Of a stretch of DNA of 53,220 nucleotides, positions 26,502-34,777 are shown piece after piece. The notes under the pieces are model-generated. The model did no database searches. It saw only the letters and a list, made by a program, of their open reading frames with translations, and was not told the origin of the DNA. The position numbers were made by a program, and so were the translations under genes. The first letter of the stretch is position 1, and every line of letters begins with the position of its first letter. Origin of the DNA: Verrucomicrobiales bacterium (GTDB lineage: Bacteria; Verrucomicrobiota; Verrucomicrobiia; Verrucomicrobiales; DEV007); assembly GCA_016795385.1 (NCBI GenBank), contig JAEUHI010000051.1, forward strand, positions 1 through 53,220, read 5' to 3'.

Positions 26502-27985
26502 AGGCGCGGTTTGCCGGGCGACAGGAATGTCGCCCCTCTTTGGCGACGAGCGCGGGGCTCAAGGAGGGCGGACATTCCTGTCCTCCATCGTGGACGGTCC
26601 TGGTAATCGTGATGATGGCGGTTCTGTCAGGCCACGCCGCCGACCGGCCCAACATCGTCTACCTGATCTCCGACGACCAGACCTGGTCGGACTATGGCTT
26701 CATGGGCAACGAATCCGTGCACACGCCGAATCTCGACCGCCTCGCTTCCCGATCGGCCCGTTTCCCGAACGGCTACCTCACCACGAGCGTCTGTCGTCCG
26801 TCGCTGGTGACATTGATGACCGGTCTTTATCCGCACCAGCACCTCGTCCACTTCAACCACGGTCCTCCGGGGAACGCGGCCTTCAATCGCATCGCCACGG
26901 CGAAGGCATATGTTGAGACCCGCTCCGCCGAGTTCGAACTGATTCAGCGCGTGCCAACCTTGCCACGTCTCCTCGCGGAGGCGGGATATCGCTGCCTCCA
27001 GACCGGCAAGTTCTGGGAAGGGCATTGGCGGAACGGAGGCTTCACCGAAGGAATGACGACCTTCACCGGCCCGCCCGCTTCGCAGAGCTATGGAGGTGGA
27101 CGCAAGTTGCCGGGTGGAGAGATCGTCGCTCATGGGAATGGCGATCATGGGCTCGCGATCGGGCGCGAAACGATGGAGCCGATAGAGACCTTCATCCGCG
27201 ATTGTGAAGCACAAGAAACCCCGTGGCTGGTCTGGTATGCGCCTTACCTCCCGCATCAACCCCACGATTCGCCGGAGCGTTACTACGAGATCGCGAAGCA
27301 GAGGCCCGGCGTCGATCCTCACGAATTGCCCTACTACGCCGCGATCGCCCAGTTCGACGAGACGGTGGGTCGGTTGATCGACTTCGTGGAGAAGAACAGC
27401 GATCCGGCGAACACGATCTTCGTCTTTGTCGCCGACAACGGCTGGAGTCCGTCGAAGACCCCCGAGAAGTCGCGTCCCGAGGAGTTCGCCCACACGAAAA
27501 CGAGCAAACGCGCGCCCTTCGACGAAGGCGTCCGCAGTCCCATCCTGATCCGTTGGGACGGCAAGATAACGCCTGCGAGCCATCCGGAACTCGTCAGCGG
27601 CATCGACCTCGTGCCGACCCTGCTCAAGGCCGCGGGACTCCCGGAGGCGGCACGGGACGGCATGCCGGGTGTGGATTTGTTAGGCGACCTCGATCCGGGC
27701 CGCGCCGTCTTCGGCGAGATCTATCCCGGCGATGCGAAGTCGCTCGGGCACCCGGAGCGCGAGGTCGCCTATCGGTGGGTGCGGAAGGGCGACTACAAGC
27801 TGATCGTGCCGCATGGTGCGAAGCCTTGGGGAGGCTACCTGCAGGCCGAGGCACTCTTTCGCGTTTCGGAAGATCCCTCGGAGAAGCGGAACCTCCGGGA
27901 TGATCCCGGTTTGGCCGGCGAGGTGGCGGATTTGAAGGCGCTCCTCGATCAATGGTGGACTCCGTCTCCGGGAGTGGAGCGGTGA
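26498..27985 (+). CDS. secreted sulfatase-family hydrolase with atypical active-site motif
   Basis: A 495-residue arylsulfatase-type (S1) protein. The metal-site start RPNIVYLISDDQTWSDYG, the catalytic region VCRPSLVTLMTGLYPHQH, FVFVADNGWSPS and the C-terminal fold match the family. The nucleophile Cys99 is in C-R-P-S-L, not the usual C-x-P/A-S-R. The start overlaps the propeller stop (ATGA). Residues ~6-40 are the translation of an inserted palindromic repeat ahead of the hydrophobic signal core WTVLVIVMMAVLSGHA, so an internal start at 26612 or a GTG just upstream is possible. Last gene of the operon; it may desulfate the polysaccharide-derived substrate. Confidence 0.9.
   Translation: MKARFAGRQECRPSLATSAGLKEGGHSCPPSWTVLVIVMMAVLSGHAADRPNIVYLISDDQTWSDYGFMGNESVHTPNLDRLASRSARFPNGYLTTSVCRPSLVTLMTGLYPHQHLVHFNHGPPGNAAFNRIATAKAYVETRSAEFELIQRVPTLPRLLAEAGYRCLQTGKFWEGHWRNGGFTEGMTTFTGPPASQSYGGGRKLPGGEIVAHGNGDHGLAIGRETMEPIETFIRDCEAQETPWLVWYAPYLPHQPHDSPERYYEIAKQRPGVDPHELPYYAAIAQFDETVGRLIDFVEKNSDPANTIFVFVADNGWSPSKTPEKSRPEEFAHTKTSKRAPFDEGVRSPILIRWDGKITPASHPELVSGIDLVPTLLKAAGLPEAARDGMPGVDLLGDLDPGRAVFGEIYPGDAKSLGHPEREVAYRWVRKGDYKLIVPHGAKPWGGYLQAEALFRVSEDPSEKRNLRDDPGLAGEVADLKALLDQWWTPSPGVER
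26516..26583. repeat. palindromic intergenic-type repeat inside a gene start
   Basis: A hairpin GGGCGACA-GGAA-TGTCGCCC (26516-26535) and a second GGACA-TTCC-TGTCC (26570-26583) whose 12-base cores (GACAGGAATGTC and GACATTCCTGTC) are also complementary to each other. It is translated as RQECRPSL ... KEGGHSCPP at the N-terminus of the sulfatase. Confidence 0.75.
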
Positions 27986-27991
27986 GCAAGA

Positions 27992-28438
27992 TCACTTCAC
28001 GGGCTCCCGCTCCATCTCGAGGATGCTTTCGAGATTCTCGAGCGCGATGCGCTGGTCCTCGGTGAGCTTCGAACCTGCTTCGAGGAGGGCGGAAACCGTC
28101 CTTCCACCGGTGGGGATGGCGAATTCCTGATCGAGTTTGAGGGAGCTGTCTTTCCCGGCAATGAGCTCGTCGGTGTTTTCCCGCGATCCTATAAATTCCC
28201 TGACCGTGATTTGATCCGCGCTGATCACAAACTCGGTCACGGTGGGATCGTTCTGAGCTCCGCCATTCCAGATCCAACGGACACGCTTCACTTCCCCTTG
28301 CTCTTCGGCATAGAGGTAGTGATGGACGCTGCTGGCATCTTCGCCCTCGCTCGTTTGATGGGTCCACGTGACGGGGGCGGCCCCGGCCATGGTGACACAG
28401 GTGAGAAGAAACCACGCCAAGAGGAACGTTGCTTTCAT
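27992..28438 (-). CDS. small secreted protein, unknown function
   Basis: A 148-residue protein with a signal peptide (MKATFLLAWFLLTCVTMAGA). The mature part is acidic, with beta-rich sequence (KRVRWIWNGGAQNDPTV) and a helical C-terminus (KLTEDQRIALENLESILEME). I do not recognise a family. It begins 15 bases after the end of the PLP enzyme gene and is probably the last gene of that operon. It ends 7 bases from the convergent sulfatase gene, leaving no room for a separate terminator. Confidence 0.75.
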   Translation of the reverse strand: MKATFLLAWFLLTCVTMAGAAPVTWTHQTSEGEDASSVHHYLYAEEQGEVKRVRWIWNGGAQNDPTVTEFVISADQITVREFIGSRENTDELIAGKDSSLKLDQEFAIPTGGRTVSALLEAGSKLTEDQRIALENLESILEMEREPVK

Positions 28439-28452
28439 AAAAGCTATCTCAA

Positions 28453-29565
28453 TCAAATGGTGATCCTGCGATCGCGCGCACCGATCTTCCACGCTTCGCC
28501 GGTGATTGCAGCGTCGCGGATGAGCCGGGCTTCCTGATGCAGGGCCACGGTCGGGCAGACGTGTTTGGGAATCCCGATCAGCTCCGTGCCGACGGGCCAG
28601 GCCGAGGGATCGGCGACACCGAGGACGAGATGCTCTTCGCTTTGGGAGAGGAATTCCGCCTCCGGGATGGCGGGAAAAGCGACGCGCCGGGTGATGGGAT
28701 TCTCCGCCGCGACGGCCTTGTGGCCGAGATCGACGCAGATGCGACCTTCTCCAGGATGGGAGATGACGCGGGTGAGCAAGAAAGCGGCCGCCTCGAAGGG
28801 GAGGTCGGTGTAGTTCGGTCCGTAGCCGCAATCCCAGAGCACGGTGGTGCCGGGCGAGCAGTGGCGGGGGCGCGGCTCGGAAAGGGCGCGCGCGGCATGG
28901 AGGCCGAAGGTGGGAGAACCGCCCGCGACGAGGAGGGGGACGAGGCCCACCTCGGCTTCGATCGCGGCGAGCGTTTCTTCGACGATGGCCATGGCGGCCT
29001 CGAATTGCAGGGTCCGCGACTCGAGGTCGGCATCATGGATGTGCCCGTCGTAGGCGTGCAGTCCGGCGAAACGCAGGGTGGGATTTGCGACGATGGCTCG
29101 GACGAGCGAAACGACCCCGGGGCCGGGGGCGATGCCGGTGCGGTGCATCCCGCAGTCGAGATCGACGAAGAGGTGGATGGGCTCGTGCCCGGTCCTGACA
29201 AACGCACCCAAGGCCTCTTCGCAATCGACGAGGCAGGAGAATTGCGTGTCCGGATAGGTATCGATGAGCTGGAAGAGGCGCGCCACGTTCGGTCCAACGA
29301 GCGGGTAGGAGATGAGCACATCGGTCATGCCCGATCGGGCGGAGAGCTCGGCTTCGGCGATGGTCGCGGCCTTGACCTGGCGGATCCCCAGTCCGTGCTG
29401 GAGCTCGAGGATCTCGCCGCACTTGTGGGTCTTGATGTGGGGGCGCAGCTTCGAGACGTCGCCGCCGACAATGCGTAGCATCAGGTCGAAGTTCCGACGG
29501 ATCGCATCGACGTCGAAGAGCAGGGCTGGCGAAGGAACGGTTTCGAGGTTGGCGATGCGGTTCAT
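28453..29565 (-). CDS. D-serine dehydratase / D-threonine aldolase-like PLP enzyme (DSD1 family)
   Basis: A 370-residue fold-type III PLP enzyme (alanine racemase N-terminal domain plus the DSD1-type C-terminal domain). The PLP lysine is Lys45 in RPHIKTHKC. The metal site near the C-terminus is H335-V-C337 in PKHVCPTVALH: the His-x-Cys form is known from zinc-dependent D-serine dehydratases, while characterised D-threonine aldolases have His-x-Asp. D-serine dehydratase-type elimination to 2-aminoacrylate is therefore a good possibility, though the family is functionally mixed. The RidA gene just upstream (6-base gap) supports an enamine product. A CCTGACAAA motif lies inside (29194). Confidence 0.85.
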   Translation of the reverse strand: MNRIANLETVPSPALLFDVDAIRRNFDLMLRIVGGDVSKLRPHIKTHKCGEILELQHGLGIRQVKAATIAEAELSARSGMTDVLISYPLVGPNVARLFQLIDTYPDTQFSCLVDCEEALGAFVRTGHEPIHLFVDLDCGMHRTGIAPGPGVVSLVRAIVANPTLRFAGLHAYDGHIHDADLESRTLQFEAAMAIVEETLAAIEAEVGLVPLLVAGGSPTFGLHAARALSEPRPRHCSPGTTVLWDCGYGPNYTDLPFEAAAFLLTRVISHPGEGRICVDLGHKAVAAENPITRRVAFPAIPEAEFLSQSEEHLVLGVADPSAWPVGTELIGIPKHVCPTVALHQEARLIRDAAITGEAWKIGARDRRITI

Positions 29566-29571
29566 CGGCGG

Positions 29572-30033
29572 TCAATCTTTCAGTTCGATGATGATCTCGA
29601 TCTCCACGGGAATGTTGCCGGGGAGGGTGTTGGTGGCCATGGCGCTGCGCGCACCGATGCCGTCATCGCCGAAGATCTCGGCGAAGAGATTGGAGAAGCC
29701 GTTGACGACGAGGGGCTGCTGGGTGAAGTCGTCGGTGCAGTTGACGAGGGCGAGGGTCTTGATGAGCCGGGAAACGCGGTCGAGCGAACCGAGTTCGCGC
29801 TTCATCGTGGCGAGAAGGGAGAGCCCCGTCTTGCGCGCCGCTTCCTGGCCCTGCTCGAGGGTGAGATCGGCGCCGACGCGACCGGTGAGATAGGTTTCCC
29901 CATCGACGCAGGGACCGTGACCCGAGAGCCAGGCAAGCTTGCCGACGATGACGAGCGGTTTGTAAACGCCGCCGGGTTTGGGGGCGGGGGGAAGAACGAT
30001 GCCGAGTTCGGCGAGACGGGCTTCGGGAGTCAT
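29572..30033 (-). CDS. RidA/YjgF-family enamine/imine deaminase
   Basis: A 153-residue RidA-superfamily protein of the longer-N-terminus type (LAWLSGHGP). The catalytic-pocket arginine is Arg129 in GARSAMATNTLPGN, followed by PVEIE, matching the substrate-carboxylate-binding Arg and the conserved Glu of RidA. RidA proteins hydrolyse reactive 2-aminoacrylate-type intermediates made by PLP dehydratases. The gene is immediately upstream of the DSD1-like enzyme, a direct functional match. Confidence 0.9.
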   Translation of the reverse strand: MTPEARLAELGIVLPPAPKPGGVYKPLVIVGKLAWLSGHGPCVDGETYLTGRVGADLTLEQGQEAARKTGLSLLATMKRELGSLDRVSRLIKTLALVNCTDDFTQQPLVVNGFSNLFAEIFGDDGIGARSAMATNTLPGNIPVEIEIIIELKD

Positions 30034-30185
30034 TTCGAGGTTGGCGCGGAGCGTCGGTAAAAGGTGGGAAGGTAAAAGGTAAAAAGTAGGGGACGCGGCG
30101 CGATACGGTCAAGTACAGCGTCAATTCATCATGACCCCACCGCTCCAAAACTCCATCACTCCTTTTGGCGCGTGAGCGCCTCCGC
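30034..30185. other. intergenic spacer with short AT-rich repeats
   Basis: 152 bases between two minus-strand genes. It contains near-repeats of GGTAAAAG (30068-30090) and a short inverted pair GCGTGAGCGCC near 30170. No promoter or gene is convincing; it should carry the promoter for the RidA operon and the end of the preceding transcript. Confidence 0.4.
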
Positions 30186-31616
30186 TCACACCAGCACCAA
30201 TCCCTCGGTCAGGACCGGCTGATGCTGGAGTGCGTCCCAGGCCTTCTTGAACCGGGTCGAGGTGTCGGCGAAAAGCGGGGAAACCTCGAAGGCAAAGGGC
30301 GGCAAGCCGGTCTCGTCGGTCTTCAGGTCGATCCCGGCGGCCTGGGCCCAGCGGGCGAATTGGCGGAGCTGGTCGTCGCGGCAGGTGCGGGGAGAGTCGA
30401 CCCCTTCGGCGTTTTTCACGGGCGAGAAGTCGTCGGCGCGCTCGGTCTCGATGATCACGGGATTTCGCGCGAAAGGCAGGGCGTCGAAGACGAACATCTC
30501 GAACTTGTAGCCGTTCGGCGAGGTCGGTTCATGACGGACTCCGCTCGCATCGACGAAGGGCACCTTCTTGTGGGCGAGGTGGAAGGGGAGTCGTGCGCTC
30601 TCGTCGTCGCCGCTGCCGAGCCGCTCGATGAAGTCGCGGTTGAAAAGGTGGATGGCGATGCTGCCGGCGCGGAAGCGGAGTTCCCCATCGGGGCCGGTCG
30701 CGTTGGTGAGTTCCTCGGGGAGGTCGCTGTATTCCACGACCATGGCCTTGCCATCCTTCTGACAGAAGACCCCGACTTTTTCTCCGGCATACGCCTTCGG
30801 CACCATCTTCGAGGAAAGGTCGGATTCATTCATGAGATGGAATCCGATGAACGTGGGATCGAGGCAACGCACGAGGGGATTGTCGACCTGGAAGTAGCTG
30901 AGGATATCGACTCCGTCGGCCTCCATCTGGCGGACCGCTCCGGAGCGGACGAGGGCGCGCAGGGCCCCGCCGTGACCATCGGGGCTCAGGGCGATCTCCC
31001 CTTTCTCCGCCATGAGGATCTTCCCCTCGCCATCGACCGCGGGCATGAATCCCTGGGTGAAGAAATGGACGCGTTCTTTTTTCAGTCCGAAATAATCGTG
31101 ACGCTCAAAGAACGAAACGGTCTCCTCGTGATTGAGGACCGACGTCATCAGATACCAGGAGACGGGACGTCCGTAGATGCGACCGGCCGCGAGAATCTTT
31201 TCGGCGAAAACCTGGAAGAGCGATTTGCTCAACACCGGGGTGACCCCGTAGGTGCCTTTGGGACCATCAAAACCGAGACGCGTGCCTTGGCCACCCGCCA
31301 CCGTGAAGGCGGCGACACGTCCGGTGCGGAGCGCGCCTTCGCCCTTCAGCACGGCCTCGCGCCAGAGACTGGCATTGGCGTCTTCGCGATGGCCCGGCAG
31401 AGGAATGTAGTCGGCTGGCTCCAGCCCATCGAGGAGGGATTCGTCTTTCCCTCCGGCGCCCTTGACGAGCGATTGGTAAAGCGAGGCGACTTCGGCGAGA
31501 TCGATCGCGGCAGCCTGATTGAGCAGGGTCTGCTGCTCCGTGGCGGAAAGGGTGTCGAAATGGGCGAAGACGTGGCCCTGTGCGTGGGCTTCGTAGTGAG
31601 AGCGGAGATCGGTCAT
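30186..31616 (-). CDS. UDP-sugar pyrophosphorylase, UAP1/UGP-type uridylyltransferase
   Basis: A 476-residue protein of the eukaryote-like UDPGP/UAP family. The nucleotide-binding motif is FTVAGGQGTRLGFDGPKG (residues 104-121), followed by SPDGHGG and the conserved SYFQVDNPLV block. Such enzymes make UDP-GlcNAc or UDP-glucose from UTP and the sugar-1-phosphate; the NPxV-type sequence favours UDP-GlcNAc, a peptidoglycan and LPS precursor. The start at 31616 (Met-Thr-Asp-Leu) is preferred over 31649. It lies 81 bases downstream of proC. Confidence 0.87.
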   Translation of the reverse strand: MTDLRSHYEAHAQGHVFAHFDTLSATEQQTLLNQAAAIDLAEVASLYQSLVKGAGGKDESLLDGLEPADYIPLPGHREDANASLWREAVLKGEGALRTGRVAAFTVAGGQGTRLGFDGPKGTYGVTPVLSKSLFQVFAEKILAAGRIYGRPVSWYLMTSVLNHEETVSFFERHDYFGLKKERVHFFTQGFMPAVDGEGKILMAEKGEIALSPDGHGGALRALVRSGAVRQMEADGVDILSYFQVDNPLVRCLDPTFIGFHLMNESDLSSKMVPKAYAGEKVGVFCQKDGKAMVVEYSDLPEELTNATGPDGELRFRAGSIAIHLFNRDFIERLGSGDDESARLPFHLAHKKVPFVDASGVRHEPTSPNGYKFEMFVFDALPFARNPVIIETERADDFSPVKNAEGVDSPRTCRDDQLRQFARWAQAAGIDLKTDETGLPPFAFEVSPLFADTSTRFKKAWDALQHQPVLTEGLVLV

Positions 31617-31697
31617 GGAAATGGGGAAAGAAACGGCTCCAGCGGGCATTTCGCAAGGAGAGTGATTGCGAACTTCTTGTCGCCGGTGCCCGGCTGC

Positions 31698-32495
31698 TCA
31701 GGCACGGCCAAGCTCGCGCGAGCGGTCCGCGGCGGCGGCGACGGCTCCGCGCACCATGGCCTCGAAGTCCTTGCTCCGGAAATACTGCAGGGCGGCAAAG
31801 GTCGTGCCGTTGGGGCTCGTCACGTTTTCGCGGAGGGTTGCGGGATTTTCCCCGGTGCCGAGGACGAGTGCGGCGGCTCCTTCCGCGGTATGGACGGCGA
31901 GATCGCGGGAGATTTCCGGGGTGAGGCCCTGGGCGACGCCTTCGGCGATCATGGCTTCGAGCATGAAGAAAAAGTAGGCCGGACCGCTGCCGCTCACGGC
32001 GGTGACGGCATCGAGGTCGTCTTCGGCGACGCGGCAGACATAGCCGACCGCGCCGAGGAGGGATTCGGTCAGCGTGGCATCGGCCTCCGTCGCGGAGGAG
32101 CCGAGGGCGTAGGCCGAGGCGCCTTTGCCGACGAGGGCGGGCGTGTTCGGCATGACACGGACGACGCGGTGCCGCCCGCCGCTCCCTGATTCGATCGCAG
32201 CGAGGCGGATCCCGGCGGCGATGGAGATGAGGAGGCGGTCGCTGGTTTCTCCCAGCTCGGCGAGCATGCCGGCAAAACCCTGCGGTTTCGTGCAGAGCAG
32301 CACCACCTCGGAGGCGGCGACGACGGAGGCGTTGTCGGGCGCGACGGCGACGCCGAGCTCCTCGGCCATGGAGGCGGAGGCGGCTTCGTAGGTATCGTAG
32401 ACGGTCACGTCCTCTGCGCGGCAGAGACCCGCGCCAATGATTCCGCCCACGAGAGCCCGACCCATTTTCCCACAACCGATAACGCCTAGTTTCAT
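31698..32495 (-). CDS. proC: pyrroline-5-carboxylate reductase
   Basis: A 265-residue NAD(P)H-dependent enzyme for the last step of proline synthesis. It has the Rossmann motif GVIGCGKMG at the N-terminus, VRVMPNTPALVGKG in the middle, and the ProC signature AVSGSGPAYFFFMLEAM with TLRENVTSPNGTT near the C-terminus. Length and motifs are standard. It is divergent from the E1 alpha gene; the 93 bases between them must hold both promoters. Confidence 0.96.
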   Translation of the reverse strand: MKLGVIGCGKMGRALVGGIIGAGLCRAEDVTVYDTYEAASASMAEELGVAVAPDNASVVAASEVVLLCTKPQGFAGMLAELGETSDRLLISIAAGIRLAAIESGSGGRHRVVRVMPNTPALVGKGASAYALGSSATEADATLTESLLGAVGYVCRVAEDDLDAVTAVSGSGPAYFFFMLEAMIAEGVAQGLTPEISRDLAVHTAEGAAALVLGTGENPATLRENVTSPNGTTFAALQYFRSKDFEAMVRGAVAAAADRSRELGRA

Positions 32496-32588
32496 GGCGG
32501 TATCTTTAACCTCATTTTGCGATGGGAAAGGGGGAAAAATTTCGTTGCGGGATTCGCCCGGCGGCGGCTACCGTGGGGCGAGATCCAG

Positions 32589-33620
32589 ATGTCCGCCCGA
32601 GTCTTCCAGAGCGCCGCCGCCTCCGTCCGCATTACCGCGGGCGAGTTTGTCGCCGCGTACCGGGGCATGCTTACGGCCCGGCTCTTCGAGGAGAAAATTT
32701 CGGCCCTCTATCGCGGCGGCAAGATCGTCGGCGGGGTCTACGTGGGACGCGGGCAGGAAGCCTTTTCCTACGCTCTCGGCGGCCAGCTCGACCGCCGACA
32801 GGGGGATGTCTTCGCCGGTCTCATCCGCGACCAGGCGGGACGCACCGCCTTCGGCGAGCCGCTCATCGATGCGGCCCGCACCTATCTCGGCAAGGTCACC
32901 GGGCCGATGCACGGCCGCGATGGGAACATCCACCGGGGACGCCCGCGCGACGGCATGCCGGCGATGATCAGCCACCTCGGCACCTCTGTCTCGGTCGTGA
33001 ACGGGATGCTCATGGCAAAACGATTCCGGGGCGAGGCCGGTTATGTCGGCGGAGCCACCGCCGGCGATGGAGCGACCTCGACGGGCGCGTTTCACGAGGG
33101 GCTCAACCAAGCGGCGGTCGAGAAACTGCCGCTCGTCATCGCGGTGGCGGACAATCAATTCGCCTATTCGACGCCGACGCGCCGCCAGTATGCCTGCGAG
33201 GATCTCGTGGATCGTGCGGTCGGGTATGGAATCACCGGTTATTCGATCGATGCCACGGATCTGATGGCTTGCCTCGAGACCTTCCGCATCGCCATCGCGC
33301 GGGCCAGGGCCGGGGAAGGGCCGCAGCTCGTGGTCGGCAAATTGCTGCGTTTGTCAGGGCACGGCGAGCACGACGATGCCAGCTACGTTCCCGACACCGC
33401 CCGTTCGGGCCGGTTTGGCCGGGATTGCCTCGTCCTCGCGAGGGAACGGATTCTCGAGGATTGTTTTGAAAGTCCCGAGAGCCTCGAGTCGCTCGAGGCC
33501 GAGGTGCAGGATTTCATCGAGGAGACCTTCACCCAGGCCCAGGGTGAGGAGGCGCCGAATCCCTTGCAGGACGACTGGCGCACGCTCTCGACGCGTCGTT
33601 TGAGCGAGGATTGGCATTGA
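32589..33620 (+). CDS. TPP-dependent 2-oxoacid dehydrogenase E1 alpha subunit (PdhA/AcoA type), orphan
   Basis: A 343-residue E1 alpha protein. The thiamine-diphosphate motif runs from GDG (159-161, in GGATAGDGATSTG) to Asn189 in VADNQFAYST, and MHGRDGNIH precedes it. The family decarboxylates pyruvate, acetoin or branched-chain 2-oxoacids and transfers the acyl group to lipoyl E2, always with a beta subunit. No beta subunit, E2 or E3 is encoded in the window, which is unusual. The Met at 32589 fits the family start; the open frame to 32517 overlaps the shared promoter region. TTTGTCAGG at 33350 is read as Leu-Ser with the codons TTG TCA. Confidence 0.88.
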   Translation: MSARVFQSAAASVRITAGEFVAAYRGMLTARLFEEKISALYRGGKIVGGVYVGRGQEAFSYALGGQLDRRQGDVFAGLIRDQAGRTAFGEPLIDAARTYLGKVTGPMHGRDGNIHRGRPRDGMPAMISHLGTSVSVVNGMLMAKRFRGEAGYVGGATAGDGATSTGAFHEGLNQAAVEKLPLVIAVADNQFAYSTPTRRQYACEDLVDRAVGYGITGYSIDATDLMACLETFRIAIARARAGEGPQLVVGKLLRLSGHGEHDDASYVPDTARSGRFGRDCLVLARERILEDCFESPESLESLEAEVQDFIEETFTQAQGEEAPNPLQDDWRTLSTRRLSEDWH

Positions 33621-33656
33621 GCGGCGCGTTTCCGCGATCCGCTCCGCCATCTCCTC

Positions 33657-34688
33657 TCAAGGCTTCAAGACCACCTTCAGGAGGCCTTCGGTATTTTTGT
33701 GCAGACGGTGGAACCACTCGCCGCCTTCCTCGAGTTTCGCTACCGCGGAAAGGAGAGGTTCGACTTTGATTTTGCCGGAGGCGACGGCTTCGACGGCCTC
33801 CGCATATTCTCCAGCCGAGGCGCAGCTGCCGAAGACGCTCAGCTCGCGCGTCACGAGAGCCTGAAGGGGGAAGGGGACCTCGGCCTTGAGATTGCCGACG
33901 CAGCTGATGCTGCCGCCTTTGCGCACCGACTCCACCGCGATCTTGATGGTGGGGCCGAATCCGACCACCTCGATGGCGTGGTCGGCTCCATCGGGATTGC
34001 CGACGAGTTCGCGGACCTGGGCCGGCACCGTCTCGCTGGACACGAGCGAGACATCGGCCCCGAGTTCCTTCGCGAGGGCGAGGCGCTTTTCATCGATGTC
34101 GACCGCCACGACAAATCCCGCGCCCTTCGCCTTCAGCGCCTGGATCACGAGGAGGCCGATGAGACCCGCGCCCACGACGACGGCGGAGTCTCCGGGTTTC
34201 AGAGGCAGTCGGTTCACGCCATGGAGCGCGATCGAGACCGGCTCGGCGAAGGCGGCATGCTCGTAGGAAAGATCCCCCGGGATGGGGTAGAGGATGTGCT
34301 CGGGCACCCGGACAAACTCGGCGAAGGCGCCGTGACGCCGGTAGTCGCCGCAGGAGACGCCGAGGACGTTCCGGTTCGGGCAGAGATTCACCTGTCCTGC
34401 GAGGCACGAGGGACATTTGCCGCAATACACGGTCGAGTCGAAGGTGACCCGGTCGCCGACCTTCCATTGCCGCACGGCGGGGCCGACCTTCGCGATTTCG
34501 CCCGAGGCTTCGTGACCCATGATGATTGGGGGAATGCGGCGTCCCGAGCTGCCGTCCATGCCGTGAATGTCCGATCCGCAGATGCCACAGGCCTTCACCG
34601 CGACGAGCACTTCATTTTCCGCGATCTCGGGTTCGGGAGCATCGCCGAATTCAAATTGGTTGTAGGCCGTGAGGGTGAGGGCTTTCAT
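33657..34688 (-). CDS. zinc-dependent medium-chain alcohol/polyol dehydrogenase
   Basis: A 343-residue MDR-family enzyme. The catalytic zinc ligands lie in KACGICGSDIHG and the IIMGHEASGEI block. The structural zinc site is CGKCPSCLAGQVNLC, and the Rossmann motif is VVVGAGLIGLLVIQALK. The pattern is closest to the sorbitol / galactitol-1-phosphate / threonine dehydrogenase branch, so oxidation of a polyol or sugar alcohol with NAD(P) is likely; the exact substrate is open. The start at 34688 gives the family-standard MKALTL. It is divergent from the lipoprotein gene 89 bases away. Confidence 0.9.
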   Translation of the reverse strand: MKALTLTAYNQFEFGDAPEPEIAENEVLVAVKACGICGSDIHGMDGSSGRRIPPIIMGHEASGEIAKVGPAVRQWKVGDRVTFDSTVYCGKCPSCLAGQVNLCPNRNVLGVSCGDYRRHGAFAEFVRVPEHILYPIPGDLSYEHAAFAEPVSIALHGVNRLPLKPGDSAVVVGAGLIGLLVIQALKAKGAGFVVAVDIDEKRLALAKELGADVSLVSSETVPAQVRELVGNPDGADHAIEVVGFGPTIKIAVESVRKGGSISCVGNLKAEVPFPLQALVTRELSVFGSCASAGEYAEAVEAVASGKIKVEPLLSAVAKLEEGGEWFHRLHKNTEGLLKVVLKP

Positions 34689-34777
34689 GAACGTGGAAAA
34701 TTGGGACTTGAAGCGAACCCTTAAGCGCAAGAAGGTGCCGCATCAAACCGAAATCCCCAGATCGAACCCGTCACGTG

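Noticed and set aside
30165..32189. Plus-strand open frame of 674 codons opposite proC and the pyrophosphorylase
   Set aside because: Antisense shadow; both opposite genes have complete family motifs.
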